Assembly: GCA_964389525.1 (NCBI GenBank)
Contig: CAYMEX010000003.1
Span: 86,299-150,298, forward strand
Direction: 5' to 3'
Length of the DNA: 64,000 nucleotides
DNA from: JAFLTL01 sp964389525
GTDB lineage: Bacteria > Bacteroidota > Bacteroidia > Bacteroidales > Muribaculaceae
Part shown: piece after piece, positions 9,012 to 18,449 of the stretch
How positions within the stretch are numbered: position 1 is the first letter of the stretch
Layout of the letters: every line of letters begins with the position of its first letter
Translations under genes and position numbers: made by a program
Notes under the pieces: generated by a model
What the model was told of the DNA's origin: nothing
Databases searched by the model: none
What the model saw: only the letters and a program-made list of their open reading frames with translations

Positions 9012-9383
9012 TCAAGCTTCGGTTTGTGCGGGTTCTACTGTGGTAGCCTTGGGTGCGCTTGCAAGTGAGCGACGCTTGGCTGCATACTCGGCTGCATACT
9101 TGTCGAGACGGAAGACAAGGAAGCGAAGAACGTTGTCGTCGCGACGGAATGCCGTCTCAAGTTTCTTGACGAGAGTTGAATCACCGTCAAATTCTACGAG
9201 CACATAGTAGCCGGTGCTCTTTTTCTGGATGGGGTAGGCCAGTTTTTTTACACCCCACTCTTCCTCGTTCACGATGGTCGCACCGTTCTCGGTGAGAACA
9301 TTCACAAACTTGGCAGCCGCTTCCTTCATCTGCTGATCAGACAAAACGGGAGTTAAAATGAAAACGGTCTCGTAATGGTTCAT
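9012..9383 (-). CDS. rpsF: 30S ribosomal protein bS6
   Basis: Small-subunit protein that pairs with bS18. The 123-residue protein starts MNHYETVFILTPVLS and keeps the core pattern (WGVKKLAYPIQKKSTGYYVL). It ends in a short Ala/Thr-rich tail. First gene of the operon, preceded by a well-formed promoter at 9444-9475. Confidence 0.97.
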   Translation of the reverse strand: MNHYETVFILTPVLSDQQMKEAAAKFVNVLTENGATIVNEEEWGVKKLAYPIQKKSTGYYVLVEFDGDSTLVKKLETAFRRDDNVLRFLVFRLDKYAAEYAAKRRSLASAPKATTVEPAQTEA

Positions 9384-9443
9384 TTGTGAAACTTATTGTG
9401 TTTGGTTTAAAGCTTAAGCGAACATAATTCGCGAAAACCGCCG

Positions 9444-9475
9444 CAAAATTAATTAATTATTGGCTCTTTACAAAA
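9444..9475 (-). promoter_or_regulatory. Bacteroidetes-type promoter of the rpsF operon
   Basis: On the minus strand TTTTG (plus 9471-9475), a 19-nt spacer and TAATTTTG (plus 9444-9451) match the Bacteroidetes -33/-7 pattern. Transcription would begin near 9437, giving a leader of roughly 50 nt before rpsF. Confidence 0.85.
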
Positions 9476-9621
9476 CTTTTTTCCCGTTTCAGAAAAATAT
9501 TTTATTAAGATAAAAACGGTATCCGGCGTGTAAAATACCATTTACAGTATTTGGGCATACTCTTACATTTCCCTACAAATCAATATTATATCAACATTGA
9601 TATCGGACTTGCCCGATGTAG

Positions 9622-9641
9622 GGGCGTGCGACAGTACGCCC
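9622..9641. repeat. Isolated GGGCGT/ACGCCC hairpin repeat
   Basis: A single copy of a hairpin with GGGCGT pairing to ACGCCC, extendable by a wobble pair and a C-G pair to leave a GACA loop. The same unit occurs at 7672-7691, 20407-20426 and 38943-38962. Here it lies just downstream of the glycosidase operon. Confidence 0.75.
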
Positions 9642-9670
9642 AAATCCTGTAAATTTGTTTTCCGCTATTA

Positions 9671-11410
9671 TTATTTCCTCGAAGCCTCGTCAAGAGCGCG
9701 GCGAGCCTTGGCCGTTGTCACTCTCCACGGCTGCTGAGGATCATTCACATTGTTGTTTCTTATCTCCTCGAGCACTGCGTCGACACCGCTCACGTCAACG
9801 CCGGCGGCGCGAAGAGCACGCACCTTCTCGGCAGCCTCGATGCCGTCGATCAGACGCTCGAAACGCATCGACGAGCGGTTGTAGGGATATACCAGATAGG
9901 TGTCGCCCGAGCTCCAGTTGCCAAAGCGGCTGTCCATCTGCGGGTTCTCCGGCCAAGAGTTGTAGGCCCAGCGGAGCATGCCGTCATAATCCCATGCAAG
10001 ACCATACCATCCGAGAAGTTCTGCCTCAAAAGGCTGAGAGTAGGTGAACGTGTTGGGGTAGAGCGGACCGCAGCACACATAGAAAGTGGTCTTGAATCCC
10101 TGGTCGCGGCGCGACTCTATATCAGAGTGCTCGGCAGGCTGACCCTGAGCCACACACACATCCCTCATCATCGTGTATTTCTTGTATGACTTGTGGTTGT
10201 CGGCAAGAGCGAATCCCATCTCGGGAGCACACTTCTCGAGCACCTTCACGGCTGCGTCCATAGCCTCGGGCGAACGCTCGTCCATGGCGATATTAGTGAT
10301 TTCGAGCCATCCTTTCTCGCTCAGATGTTTCTTGAAGTCAAGCAGGAACGGCTCCCATATCTCGCCGAAAATCTTTGTGCCGGGCTCGGCGACAACTGTC
10401 ACCGTCTCGCCTTTAGCCTCGTCCATATACTCCAGCTCACAGTTCCAGGGCACCATCGAGTAGCAGTTGATCATCTCGTTTATGCCGATACCCATCATCA
10501 TCTCAACCCAGCGGTCAAACACACTGTAGTCATAAGCCCATGTGCCGTCCTTTTTCAGAGTCCAGTTGATCATGTTGGCATATCCGTCGTAGCACTGGTG
10601 GTTCCACGGATCCTTGTTGAGATTGGCTGTGATCACCTTCTGTCCGGCGGCGGCAAGACGCTCCATCACCGGCTTCATAGCCTCGAAATGCTCATCGCTC
10701 CACACCTCCAGGCCCTGGGCGCGTGCCACGGCCGTCGGATGCTGCCACAGATCAAGATGATATCCCCATTTGTCGGGCGAAGCGAGAGTGTGGTTCTGCA
10801 CCTCGAGTGTCATGGGCAGTATCACCTTGTCACCATTGTTTCCGCTGATGGTCAGATTGGTTTTGTATATGCCGGCGGCAGCGTTTTCAGGCACATTCAC
10901 CGTGATCCACATAGGTCTTACGCTTCTCTCGGCCATGTCAAATGTTTTGAGAGAGTCGAGCATGTCAGGCACGAGGCGCGTCGATTTGCCCACTGAGAAA
11001 AGACTGTCGGCGATCGTGTACCTCACAAAACGTGCGTCGGCGATTGCCGAAGGCAGATTCCCGGTGTCCGACATGAAATCAGCTATCTCGCATGTGACAC
11101 CGTCAACGCTGTCGGCCGACCAGAGCACGAGCTGTGCCGAGGCGCGTTCACCTTTCCATGCCACGACATTACATGTGTCATTGCCGTCATTCTGAGGCAC
11201 GATGCTGCGGCTGTAACGCACGTCGGCATCACCCCACATGCCATGCAGACCGCTTTCTGTCGAGTCCCAACGCGCTATTTCATCTTCGGTAAGCGCTATC
11301 GGATCCGCAGGTTCCGTAAAAGTCACTTCAGGCACATACACTTTCTGATTGCATGCCGTAGGCAGCGCTATAGCCGCTGCAAGCGCAATAAACTGAAACT
11401 TGATACGCAT
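9671..11410 (-). CDS. GH123-like lipoprotein glycosidase (DUF4091 / GH123 catalytic domain)
   Basis: Predicted surface or periplasmic lipoprotein (LPTAC, lipidated Cys20) of 579 residues. A beta-rich N-terminal part (about 30-205) precedes a catalytic barrel. In GH123 enzymes, which remove beta-linked N-acetylgalactosamine by substrate-assisted catalysis, an adjacent Asp-Glu pair is essential. D377-E378 in IAMDERSPEAM fits that position. The region before it (HLDLWQHPTAVAR, DYSVFDRWVEMM) also follows the family. The gene starts 2 bp after the beta-helix protein gene, so the two form an operon and probably attack one host or dietary glycan. The substrate is inferred from the family only. Confidence 0.75.
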   Translation of the reverse strand: MRIKFQFIALAAAIALPTACNQKVYVPEVTFTEPADPIALTEDEIARWDSTESGLHGMWGDADVRYSRSIVPQNDGNDTCNVVAWKGERASAQLVLWSADSVDGVTCEIADFMSDTGNLPSAIADARFVRYTIADSLFSVGKSTRLVPDMLDSLKTFDMAERSVRPMWITVNVPENAAAGIYKTNLTISGNNGDKVILPMTLEVQNHTLASPDKWGYHLDLWQHPTAVARAQGLEVWSDEHFEAMKPVMERLAAAGQKVITANLNKDPWNHQCYDGYANMINWTLKKDGTWAYDYSVFDRWVEMMMGIGINEMINCYSMVPWNCELEYMDEAKGETVTVVAEPGTKIFGEIWEPFLLDFKKHLSEKGWLEITNIAMDERSPEAMDAAVKVLEKCAPEMGFALADNHKSYKKYTMMRDVCVAQGQPAEHSDIESRRDQGFKTTFYVCCGPLYPNTFTYSQPFEAELLGWYGLAWDYDGMLRWAYNSWPENPQMDSRFGNWSSGDTYLVYPYNRSSMRFERLIDGIEAAEKVRALRAAGVDVSGVDAVLEEIRNNNVNDPQQPWRVTTAKARRALDEASRK

Positions 11411-11412
11411 TT

Positions 11413-13506
11413 TTATTTGTTTTTTGTTGTATTTCTGAATAAAGCAGGAGCCGACGTTTCGCGCTCTCTCACTATCTCGTCGAACTCTCTGAGACGATCA
11501 TCCGACATGCGGGCCTCGCTCTTCCAAGCCTCCGACCCATAAACTCCGAATTCATCGAAACCGAACGGCTTGAAGCCGATGCGACGCGCCACCTTGTTGG
11601 AGCGCATTCTGAAATCGCCCTCTGCCGGATCGGCGAAACCCGGATCGGCAATCACCGAGTGAGCGTCATGTTTCTTCTTCCACTCGCCGAACGACATCCC
11701 GTAAAATGCCGTTTCGTCCGAACCCATATCCGGTGCCGAGGTATCGAAGAAGCAGTTGCGGTCCATGTCGGTCAGTGCGTCTTTCCATGCACCCCCTCCA
11801 AGCAGCTTGCCGTTGTCGCCATATACGATATTGTTCGTGAAACTGAACGATCTGTGTTCTTCGGGGCGGGTGAACTGTATCTGCTGGGTGATTCCATATG
11901 CAAATATATTGTTTTTTATCACATTGTCTTTGCCGTAATGCTGGTGAAATCCACCGCTCTTGCAGCCATAGACCAGATTGTTGTCCATCACAACCCCGGT
12001 CGAGCCCTCGTCGGTGTAAAGTCCCCAGCCGCCGTAATCATACGAGTAGACATGATGGATCGAATTGTTGTGTATGCGTGTCCCCTCCGACAGACCCAGC
12101 GTGTAGACTGCACCCATGTCCGACAGCTGTCCCCAGCCTATGTGGTGGATATGGTTGTAAGCTACCTCATTGCGTTTGGCGTAACTTGGAGTGTAGCCCC
12201 ATACCCAACCTATCGACACACCCGAATACAGCAAATCCGAAATTTCATTGTGTGTTATCTTGTTGTCCGACGAGTTGAATATGTTTACACCTGTGCCGCA
12301 CGGAAATACCTGTCCGATCTGCCTTATGATGTTGTTGTCGACCGTGATGCCCGAAGTGACTGTTTCAGCTGATGCAGGCGTCGACACCTCGCCTATTTTC
12401 ACTCCTCCGGCACCGATATTGCTCAGCAAAGAGTGTTTTATGGCCGAGTCATGCACATTTTTCTTAAACCAGATGGCCGCATTGCCGGTGTTTTCGATCC
12501 GGCAGTTGTCAAACACTATGTTGCGGGCATTGTTGATGCTCACGGCCGCATCGACAGGAGCGGCGGCCTGGGCTGGAGGATTACCGCTCTTAGGCATCAC
12601 ATGGGCCGAGTGTCTGAATGCTATATTACGGAACACGATTCCCTCGACCGGCTTTCCCTCACTCCCATCTATGTCGAGAAGCACAGGCATCATGGGCGCA
12701 TATGCCACCGTCGACTCAGGCGACTCGCCCGGCATAGGCATGTAGTAAAGACGTCCCTCGCTCTTGTCGAGATACCACTCGCCCGGAGCATTGAGCGCGC
12801 CACGGTAGTTCTCAAGTATGAAACGCGAGTTGGAGTCTATCACATTCCACGGCTTCATGGCCTCGCCGGCGGTGAACAGATAGCCTGAGTCAGGCTCGGC
12901 ATACGCTATGTATTTGCGCGTATTGTCCCATTTGTGATAAAACATCACCACTACATCGGTGAGTTCGGCCGGTGTCATCCCCTTGAGTTCATTGAGATAC
13001 TCGGGTTTCACCGACATACGCTGTGTGGCGTAATTGGCCCCACCCGCCGGCTGACCTATATGCACCTCTTCCTTACAGCTGTCCACCATATACCAGTCGG
13101 CATCGGGAGTGCGTGCGCGTGTAGCCTTGTGATTGTCGAAATAAAGCTGCTCAAACGAGACCCCGTAACGCTTAACCTCAGGTATATCAGCAACCCAGCT
13201 GCCGTCTGCAAGCACCTGCCAGTTGTCGATCGCGATAGATCCGCTCACGACAGGCATGTCCGCTACATCTCCCTCTATCACTATCGGACTCAAAGGCGAC
13301 GCCGTGATTCTCACAGGTTCTTCCAGATGATGGATACCTGAGGCGAGAACGATTCTCAGTGTGTCATCACCGCGAGTCGAACGTGCCATCACATCGGCGA
13401 TCTGCGAGGGAGAGTCGATCTTTACCGTACTCTGCGAGGTAGCGGCAACCGGGCATAGCATAGACATACATGCTGAAATATACCCTGTCAGAATATTTCT
13501 TTTCAT
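11413..13506 (-). CDS. Right-handed beta-helix glycoside hydrolase-like protein, possibly GH141
   Basis: Exported 697-residue protein with a signal peptide (about 1-24, ending VAATSQ). Residues about 290-620 are a repetitive parallel beta-helix, with many Asn/Ile/Val turns such as NNIIRQIGQ, NKITHNEISDL, NEVAYNHIHHIG and IKNNIFAYG. An N-terminal part includes FEQLYFDNHKATRARTPD and GEWYLDKSEGRLYYMP, phrases I associate with GH141-like beta-helix glycosidases. The exact family is uncertain and other beta-helix families are possible. First gene of the two-gene operon with the GH123-like lipoprotein. A -7-like TACTTTTG lies upstream (plus 13538-13545). Confidence 0.65.
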   Translation of the reverse strand: MKRNILTGYISACMSMLCPVAATSQSTVKIDSPSQIADVMARSTRGDDTLRIVLASGIHHLEEPVRITASPLSPIVIEGDVADMPVVSGSIAIDNWQVLADGSWVADIPEVKRYGVSFEQLYFDNHKATRARTPDADWYMVDSCKEEVHIGQPAGGANYATQRMSVKPEYLNELKGMTPAELTDVVVMFYHKWDNTRKYIAYAEPDSGYLFTAGEAMKPWNVIDSNSRFILENYRGALNAPGEWYLDKSEGRLYYMPMPGESPESTVAYAPMMPVLLDIDGSEGKPVEGIVFRNIAFRHSAHVMPKSGNPPAQAAAPVDAAVSINNARNIVFDNCRIENTGNAAIWFKKNVHDSAIKHSLLSNIGAGGVKIGEVSTPASAETVTSGITVDNNIIRQIGQVFPCGTGVNIFNSSDNKITHNEISDLLYSGVSIGWVWGYTPSYAKRNEVAYNHIHHIGWGQLSDMGAVYTLGLSEGTRIHNNSIHHVYSYDYGGWGLYTDEGSTGVVMDNNLVYGCKSGGFHQHYGKDNVIKNNIFAYGITQQIQFTRPEEHRSFSFTNNIVYGDNGKLLGGGAWKDALTDMDRNCFFDTSAPDMGSDETAFYGMSFGEWKKKHDAHSVIADPGFADPAEGDFRMRSNKVARRIGFKPFGFDEFGVYGSEAWKSEARMSDDRLREFDEIVRERETSAPALFRNTTKNK

Positions 13507-13560
13507 GGTGATTATGGTTTATTAAGGTCTTATTAATCAAAAGTATGTATCGGGTAGTAG

Positions 13561-13581
13561 GGACGCACGGCTCGTGCGTCC
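13561..13581. repeat. Isolated GGACGCACG/CGTGCGTCC hairpin repeat
   Basis: A perfect 9-bp stem with loop GCT between rdgB and the glycosidase operon. It is the same unit as at 7341, 7570 and 7946. It overlaps the expected -33 region of the beta-helix gene promoter, so it could affect that promoter. Confidence 0.8.
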
Positions 13582-13645
13582 TGCATTATTTCAGGCACTC
13601 ACAGAGTTTTGTCTACTCTTGCGTATGCCCGAAAACTGTTTTGAC

Positions 13646-14227
13646 TCAATCCTCCGACAGCACTTCGGCAAGTCTGCGCATCGCCTCGCCGCGATGGCTT
13701 ATGGCATTTTTCTCCTCGTCGCTCATCTCGGCGAACGTGCGGCTTTCGCCCGAAGGCTGAAACACCGGATCATAGCCGAAACCGTTGGCACCCGACGGAC
13801 TTTCCGTTATCCGTCCTTCACATCGTCCGTCGACTGTCTGTTCCTTGCCGCCGACGATCAGAACCACTACAGTCCTGAAACGGGCCTTGCGGTCACTTTT
13901 TCCCGCAAGATTTTCAAGCAGCAGCTTCATGTTGGCAGCCGAGTCGTGTCCCGCGCCGGGAGCATACCGGGCCGATCTGACTCCCGGCTCACCGCCGAGA
14001 GCGTCTACCTCAAGCCCGGTATCATCGGCAAAGCAGTCGACACCATAGCGTTCGCTCACCCACCGTGCTTTCATCAGCGCGTTCCCCTCGAGGGTCGGAG
14101 CCGTCTCGGGTATGTCGTCATGACAGTCTATGTCATTGAGCGACATTACCTCGACACGGCCCGCGAGTATCGCACGCGCCTCATCCAGTTTGTGGGCGTT
14201 GTTGGTGGCGAATACTATTTTTCTCAT
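13646..14227 (-). CDS. rdgB: XTP/dITP diphosphatase (RdgB/HAM1 family)
   Basis: House-cleaning enzyme that hydrolyses dITP, XTP and other non-canonical purine triphosphates. The 193-residue protein starts with the family signature (IVFATNNAHKLDEA). It continues with FADDTGLEVDALGGEPGV, which contains the catalytic acidic cluster, and FGYDPVF near 148. Its ATG overlaps the leuS stop by one base (TGATG), indicating translational coupling. Confidence 0.95.
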   Translation of the reverse strand: MRKIVFATNNAHKLDEARAILAGRVEVMSLNDIDCHDDIPETAPTLEGNALMKARWVSERYGVDCFADDTGLEVDALGGEPGVRSARYAPGAGHDSAANMKLLLENLAGKSDRKARFRTVVVLIVGGKEQTVDGRCEGRITESPSGANGFGYDPVFQPSGESRTFAEMSDEEKNAISHRGEAMRRLAEVLSED

Positions 14228-16998
14228 CAGAGCACTATGTTTACGATACGGCCCGGAACAACTATCACCTTGCGCGGCTCTTTGCCCTCAAGCCACTTGG
14301 AGGCCATCTCATGGTTCAGTGCTATCTCCTGCACTTCGGCCTGAGTTGCCGATGCGGGAGCCGTCACATTGTAGCGAACCTTGCCGTTCACCTGCACAGG
14401 ATAGGTCTTTGTGTCCTCTACAAGATATTCTTCGTTATATTCTGGCCACTTGGCGTCGCATATAGTGCTTGTGTTGCCGAGGTCGTGCCAGAGCTGTTCT
14501 GTGATATGCGGAGCGAAAGGAGCCAGAAGCACCAGAAGCGGCTCGAGCACCTTGCGGCTGCGGCACTTCTGTCCGGCAAGTTCGCCGACACATATCATAA
14601 AGGCGGCTACCGACGTGTTGTAAGAGAAATTCTCTATATCCTGAGTCACCTTCTTTATCAGCTTGTGGAGCGACTTGAGCGACTCCTTGCCAGGCTCGCT
14701 ATCGTCGGCAAGCCACTCTCCGCCCTTCCAGTAGAGACCCCACAGCTTGCGCAGGAAACGGTTTACACCGTCTATGCCGTTGGTATCCCATGGCTTGCTC
14801 TGCTCGAGCGGACCGAGGAACATCTCATAGAGTCGCAGTGTGTCGGCGCCATATTTCTCGATGATATCGTCGGGATTAACAACATTGAACATCGACTTCG
14901 ACATCTTCTCAACAGCCCAGCCGCACACATAGCGTCCGTCATCTTCCGTGATAAACTCGGCGCTGTTATATTCCGGACGCCACTTCTTGAAAGCCTCCTG
15001 ATCGAGCACATCGTTGCTCACGATGTTCACGTCTACGTGGATCGCAGTGACATCATATTCATCCTTCTTGCCGAGCGTCACAAAAGTGTTTGTGTCCTTT
15101 ATGCGGTACACAAAATTGCTTCGGCCCTGTATCATGCCCTGGTTGATAAGCTTCTTGAACGGCTCCTCCTCGGCCACAACACCGAGATCATAGAGAAATT
15201 TGTTCCAGAAACGGCTGTAGATCAGGTGACCTGTAGCATGTTCTGTTCCACCTATGTAGAGATCCACATTGCGCCAGTATTCATCTGCTTCTTTCGACAC
15301 GAGCGCCTCGCTGTTGTGCGGATCCATATAGCGCAGGTAGTAGGCGCTCGATCCGGCGAAACCGGGCATAGTGCACAGTTCGAGAGGATAGCCATCCTCG
15401 GTGACCCAGTTCTTCGCACGGCCCAGAGGAGGCTCGCCGGTTTCGGTAGGCAGATACTTGTCTACCTCAGGCAGAAGCAGAGGCAGTTTGTCTTCGCCGA
15501 GAAGATGAGGCACACCGTCCTTGTAGTACACCGGGAACGGCTCACCCCAGTAGCGCTGACGGCTGAATATGGCGTCACGCAGACGATAGTTCACCTTCAC
15601 CTTGCCTATCCCCTTTGCCTCTACATACTCCTTTGCCTTCTTTATGGCGTCTTTCACTTCGAGGCCGTTGAGATTCAGATCGCCACCGTTGCTGTTGATC
15701 ATTATGCCGCTTTTGGCGTCGAAGCTCTCCTCGCTCACATCGGCACCCTCGATAAGAGGTATGATCTCCAGATCAAACTTTTTGGCGAAAGCATAGTCGC
15801 GGCTGTCGTGTGCCGGCACAGCCATGATGGCGCCTGTGCCATATCCGGCAAGCACATAGTCGCTCACCCACACAGGTATTTTCTTCCCGGTAAGCGGATT
15901 GAGAGCATACGCTCCCGTGAATACACCCGTTACCTTCTTTTCTATCATTCTCTCGCGCTCGGTCTTGTGCTTGATCGAGTTGATATACTCGTCCACTTCG
16001 GCGCGCTTCTCTGCTGTGGTCAGCTGATCCACATACTTGCTCTCGGGAGCGAGCACCATGAATGTGACACCCATCACCGTGTCGGCGCGGGTGGTGAATA
16101 TTTCCATCACCACATCGCTGTCGCATACCGGGAATTTCATCTCGGCTCCCTCGCTGCGGCCGATCCAGTTGCGCTGTGTCTCTTTGAGCGACGGAGTCCA
16201 GTCTATCGTGTCAAGACCGTCAAGCAGACGCTGGGCATAGGCCGATACACGCAGACACCACTGATACATCAGCTTCTGTTCTACAGGATATCCGCCACGC
16301 AGCGACACACCCTCGCTCACCTCGTCGTTGGCGAGAACAGTGCCAAGAGCCGGGCACCAGTTCACCATCGTGTTGCCGAGATAGGCGATACGGTAGTTCA
16401 TAAGCACGTCGCTCTGCTCTTTCTCGCTCATCTTCTTCCACTCGTCGGCGGTGAAAGTCAGTTCACGCCCCGATGCGGCGTTCACGCCCTTGCTTCCCTC
16501 CTTTTCAAAATGCTCTGTAAGCGACTTTATGGGCATCGCTTTGTTGAGCTTCGTGTCGTAGTACGACTCAAACATGCGCTCAAAAGCCCACTGTGTCCAC
16601 TTGTAGTATTCCGGATCACAGGTTCTCAGTTCACGGCTCCAGTCATAGCAGAAACCTATCTTTTCAAGCTGCTCCTTATAGCGCTTGATATTGTCGTTGG
16701 TAGTTTTTTCAGGATGCTGACCCGTCTGTATGGCATACTGTTCGGCAGGAAGTCCGTATGCGTCATAGCCCATCGGATGGAGCACATTGAAACCCTGAAG
16801 ACGCTTGAAACGCGAGTATATGTCCGACGCAATGTAGCCGAGCGGATGTCCTACATGCAATCCTGCACCCGACGGATAGGGAAACATGTCGAGAACATAA
16901 TATTTCTTGCGGCTGTGATTTATCTCCGTCTTGTATGTATTGTCATTTTTCCACTGCTGCTGCCAGCGCGATTCTATATCTCTGTGATTGTATTCCAT
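14227..16998 (-). CDS. leuS: Leucyl-tRNA synthetase
   Basis: Class I synthetase charging tRNA-Leu. From the ATG at 16998 (MEYNHRDIESRW) it is 923 residues; the frame opens at a TTG 9 bp upstream. The HIGH-type motif appears as HVGHPLGY near 48, the KMSKS loop as EKMSKSMFN in the last third, and the CP1 editing domain lies between, with a TRADT segment. The C-terminal anticodon-binding domain is complete. rdgB follows with a one-base overlap. Confidence 0.96.
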   Translation of the reverse strand: MEYNHRDIESRWQQQWKNDNTYKTEINHSRKKYYVLDMFPYPSGAGLHVGHPLGYIASDIYSRFKRLQGFNVLHPMGYDAYGLPAEQYAIQTGQHPEKTTNDNIKRYKEQLEKIGFCYDWSRELRTCDPEYYKWTQWAFERMFESYYDTKLNKAMPIKSLTEHFEKEGSKGVNAASGRELTFTADEWKKMSEKEQSDVLMNYRIAYLGNTMVNWCPALGTVLANDEVSEGVSLRGGYPVEQKLMYQWCLRVSAYAQRLLDGLDTIDWTPSLKETQRNWIGRSEGAEMKFPVCDSDVVMEIFTTRADTVMGVTFMVLAPESKYVDQLTTAEKRAEVDEYINSIKHKTERERMIEKKVTGVFTGAYALNPLTGKKIPVWVSDYVLAGYGTGAIMAVPAHDSRDYAFAKKFDLEIIPLIEGADVSEESFDAKSGIMINSNGGDLNLNGLEVKDAIKKAKEYVEAKGIGKVKVNYRLRDAIFSRQRYWGEPFPVYYKDGVPHLLGEDKLPLLLPEVDKYLPTETGEPPLGRAKNWVTEDGYPLELCTMPGFAGSSAYYLRYMDPHNSEALVSKEADEYWRNVDLYIGGTEHATGHLIYSRFWNKFLYDLGVVAEEEPFKKLINQGMIQGRSNFVYRIKDTNTFVTLGKKDEYDVTAIHVDVNIVSNDVLDQEAFKKWRPEYNSAEFITEDDGRYVCGWAVEKMSKSMFNVVNPDDIIEKYGADTLRLYEMFLGPLEQSKPWDTNGIDGVNRFLRKLWGLYWKGGEWLADDSEPGKESLKSLHKLIKKVTQDIENFSYNTSVAAFMICVGELAGQKCRSRKVLEPLLVLLAPFAPHITEQLWHDLGNTSTICDAKWPEYNEEYLVEDTKTYPVQVNGKVRYNVTAPASATQAEVQEIALNHEMASKWLEGKEPRKVIVVPGRIVNIVL

Positions 16999-17054
16999 GA
17001 TTGGCAAAAATATATTTACTCTCTTTTGTTATCTGTGTTAAATGGCCGCCCCTT

Positions 17055-18008
17055 TCACTTGCTCATCTCGAGCATCCTCTCGATGGGTCTGACTGCCTTG
17101 ACCGCGATTTCCTCATCAACCTCGATCGACGGCGACATGTTTTTAAGGCAGTCGCGAAGCTTCTCGAGAGTGTTAAGCTTCATATAATTGCAGTCATTGC
17201 ATCCGCAGGTGCTGTCGTTCGGTGGCACAGGTATGAACTCCTTTCCAGGACACGACTTGCGCATCTCGTGAAGTATGCCGCTCTCCGTTGCAACTATAAA
17301 CTTCTTGCAATCGCTCTCCTGACTGTGCTTCAGCAGCTTTGCAGTCGAACCAACCACATCGGCGAGCATAACCACCGTTTTTTTGCACTCGGGGTGTGCC
17401 AGCACCTCGGCATCACTGTTCGCCTTTTTAAGCTCTATCAGCTTCTCAACCGAGAACTGTTCGTGAACATGGCAGGCGCCGTCCCAGAGCAGCATGTTTC
17501 TCCCGGTCACGCCGTTTATGTAGTTGCCCAGATTCCTGTCGGGGCCGAATATGATCGGAGTCCCTTCAGGCAGCTTGTTAACTATCGACAGAGCGTTCGA
17601 CGACGTCACAACTATATCGGTGAGCGCCTTCACGGCAGCCGAGGTGTTCACATAACTCAGCACTGTGTGTCCCGGATGCTCCTCTATGAACTTTGCGAAG
17701 TCAGCCGCCTGGCAGCTGTCGGCAAGCGAGCACCCGGCATTCAGGTCAGGCACGAGCACCGTCTTGTCAGGACAGAGTATCTTGGCCGTCTCCCCCATGA
17801 AATGCACGCCGCAGAGCACAATCACATCCTCTTTCAGTTTGCGCGCGATCTGAGCCAGAGCGAGACTGTCGCCTATGAAATCCGCGAGATCCTGTATCTC
17901 ACCCTGCTGATAATAGTGGGCGAGGATCACGGCCCCCCTCTCTTTTTTCAGCCTTACGATCTCCTCCTTCAGTGATTCACCGCAGCTACACTTTTCGTCG
18001 GCTTTCAT
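17055..18008 (-). CDS. nadA: Quinolinate synthase A
   Basis: [4Fe-4S] enzyme that condenses iminoaspartate with dihydroxyacetone phosphate in NAD synthesis. The 317-residue protein keeps the three ligand cysteines in typical contexts: NAGC (C93), DGACHVH and CGCNDC. Iminoaspartate is supplied by L-aspartate oxidase, encoded here 36 kb away at 54,377-55,960 rather than next door. Its upstream region is the candidate origin. A -7-like TAACTTTG (plus 18215-18222) would give a leader of about 200 nt. Confidence 0.95.
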   Translation of the reverse strand: MKADEKCSCGESLKEEIVRLKKERGAVILAHYYQQGEIQDLADFIGDSLALAQIARKLKEDVIVLCGVHFMGETAKILCPDKTVLVPDLNAGCSLADSCQAADFAKFIEEHPGHTVLSYVNTSAAVKALTDIVVTSSNALSIVNKLPEGTPIIFGPDRNLGNYINGVTGRNMLLWDGACHVHEQFSVEKLIELKKANSDAEVLAHPECKKTVVMLADVVGSTAKLLKHSQESDCKKFIVATESGILHEMRKSCPGKEFIPVPPNDSTCGCNDCNYMKLNTLEKLRDCLKNMSPSIEVDEEIAVKAVRPIERMLEMSK

Positions 18009-18449
18009 TATTATATTTTGTTTGATAAATTCTTTGAAAAAAAATTTTTAGTAGGAGTAGTAATGGATGTTGACAATGCTCCACAACTTTTTGGCTCATG
18101 GTTTGCTCTTGTCACTTATCATCCGTCTGCCGTGCGTTATCATAGTGTTATCTACATAAGACTCTTATATGAATCAATTAGATACAACTTTATAAACACA
18201 CTGTAGATTTCTTGCAAAGTTAATAAATTTCGGGTGTAAACAGCTTAAAAAGTGTAGAAAACGTTGTTTAGAAACTATGCGGTCGCCGATGATAATATCC
18301 ACACTTCTCTACACTGTCATCATCTCGCTTTTTTCTTGTGGGATAGTGTTGATATCGCCACACTTTTTTAACACCGCTTTCAACACGTTTTCATCATTAT
18401 TCACACTTTGTTGACAGCTTGTAAACACAATTCACATATCTTTGTTGTT
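18009..18449. other. oriC: Candidate chromosomal replication origin (divergent gap nadA/holA)
   Basis: The 441 bp gap has no credible gene. DnaA-box-like 9-mers lie in its right half: TTATTCACA at 18397-18405 (exact to TTATNCACA), ATATCCACA at 18295-18303 (one mismatch) and CAATTCACA at 18428-18436 (two mismatches). CACACTT recurs after three of the box-like sites. AT-rich stretches lie at 18013-18050 and 18165-18235. All genes to the left run leftwards. Plus-strand sequence inside leftward genes is C-rich to the left and G-rich to the right. Together these fit an origin, but the gap could instead be only a divergent promoter region. Confidence 0.45.
18437..18444 (+). promoter_or_regulatory. 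-7 box TATCTTTG directly before holA
   Basis: TATCTTTG ends 5 nt before the holA ATG, so a transcript started in the normal place would begin at or next to the start codon. No TTG sits at the preferred 19-21 nt upstream. Confidence 0.45.

Noticed and set aside
14311..17187. 958-codon open frame on the plus strand
   Set aside because: It is antisense to leuS, which has all synthetase motifs. The opposite frame shows no domain and the length reflects codon bias of a high-GC gene.
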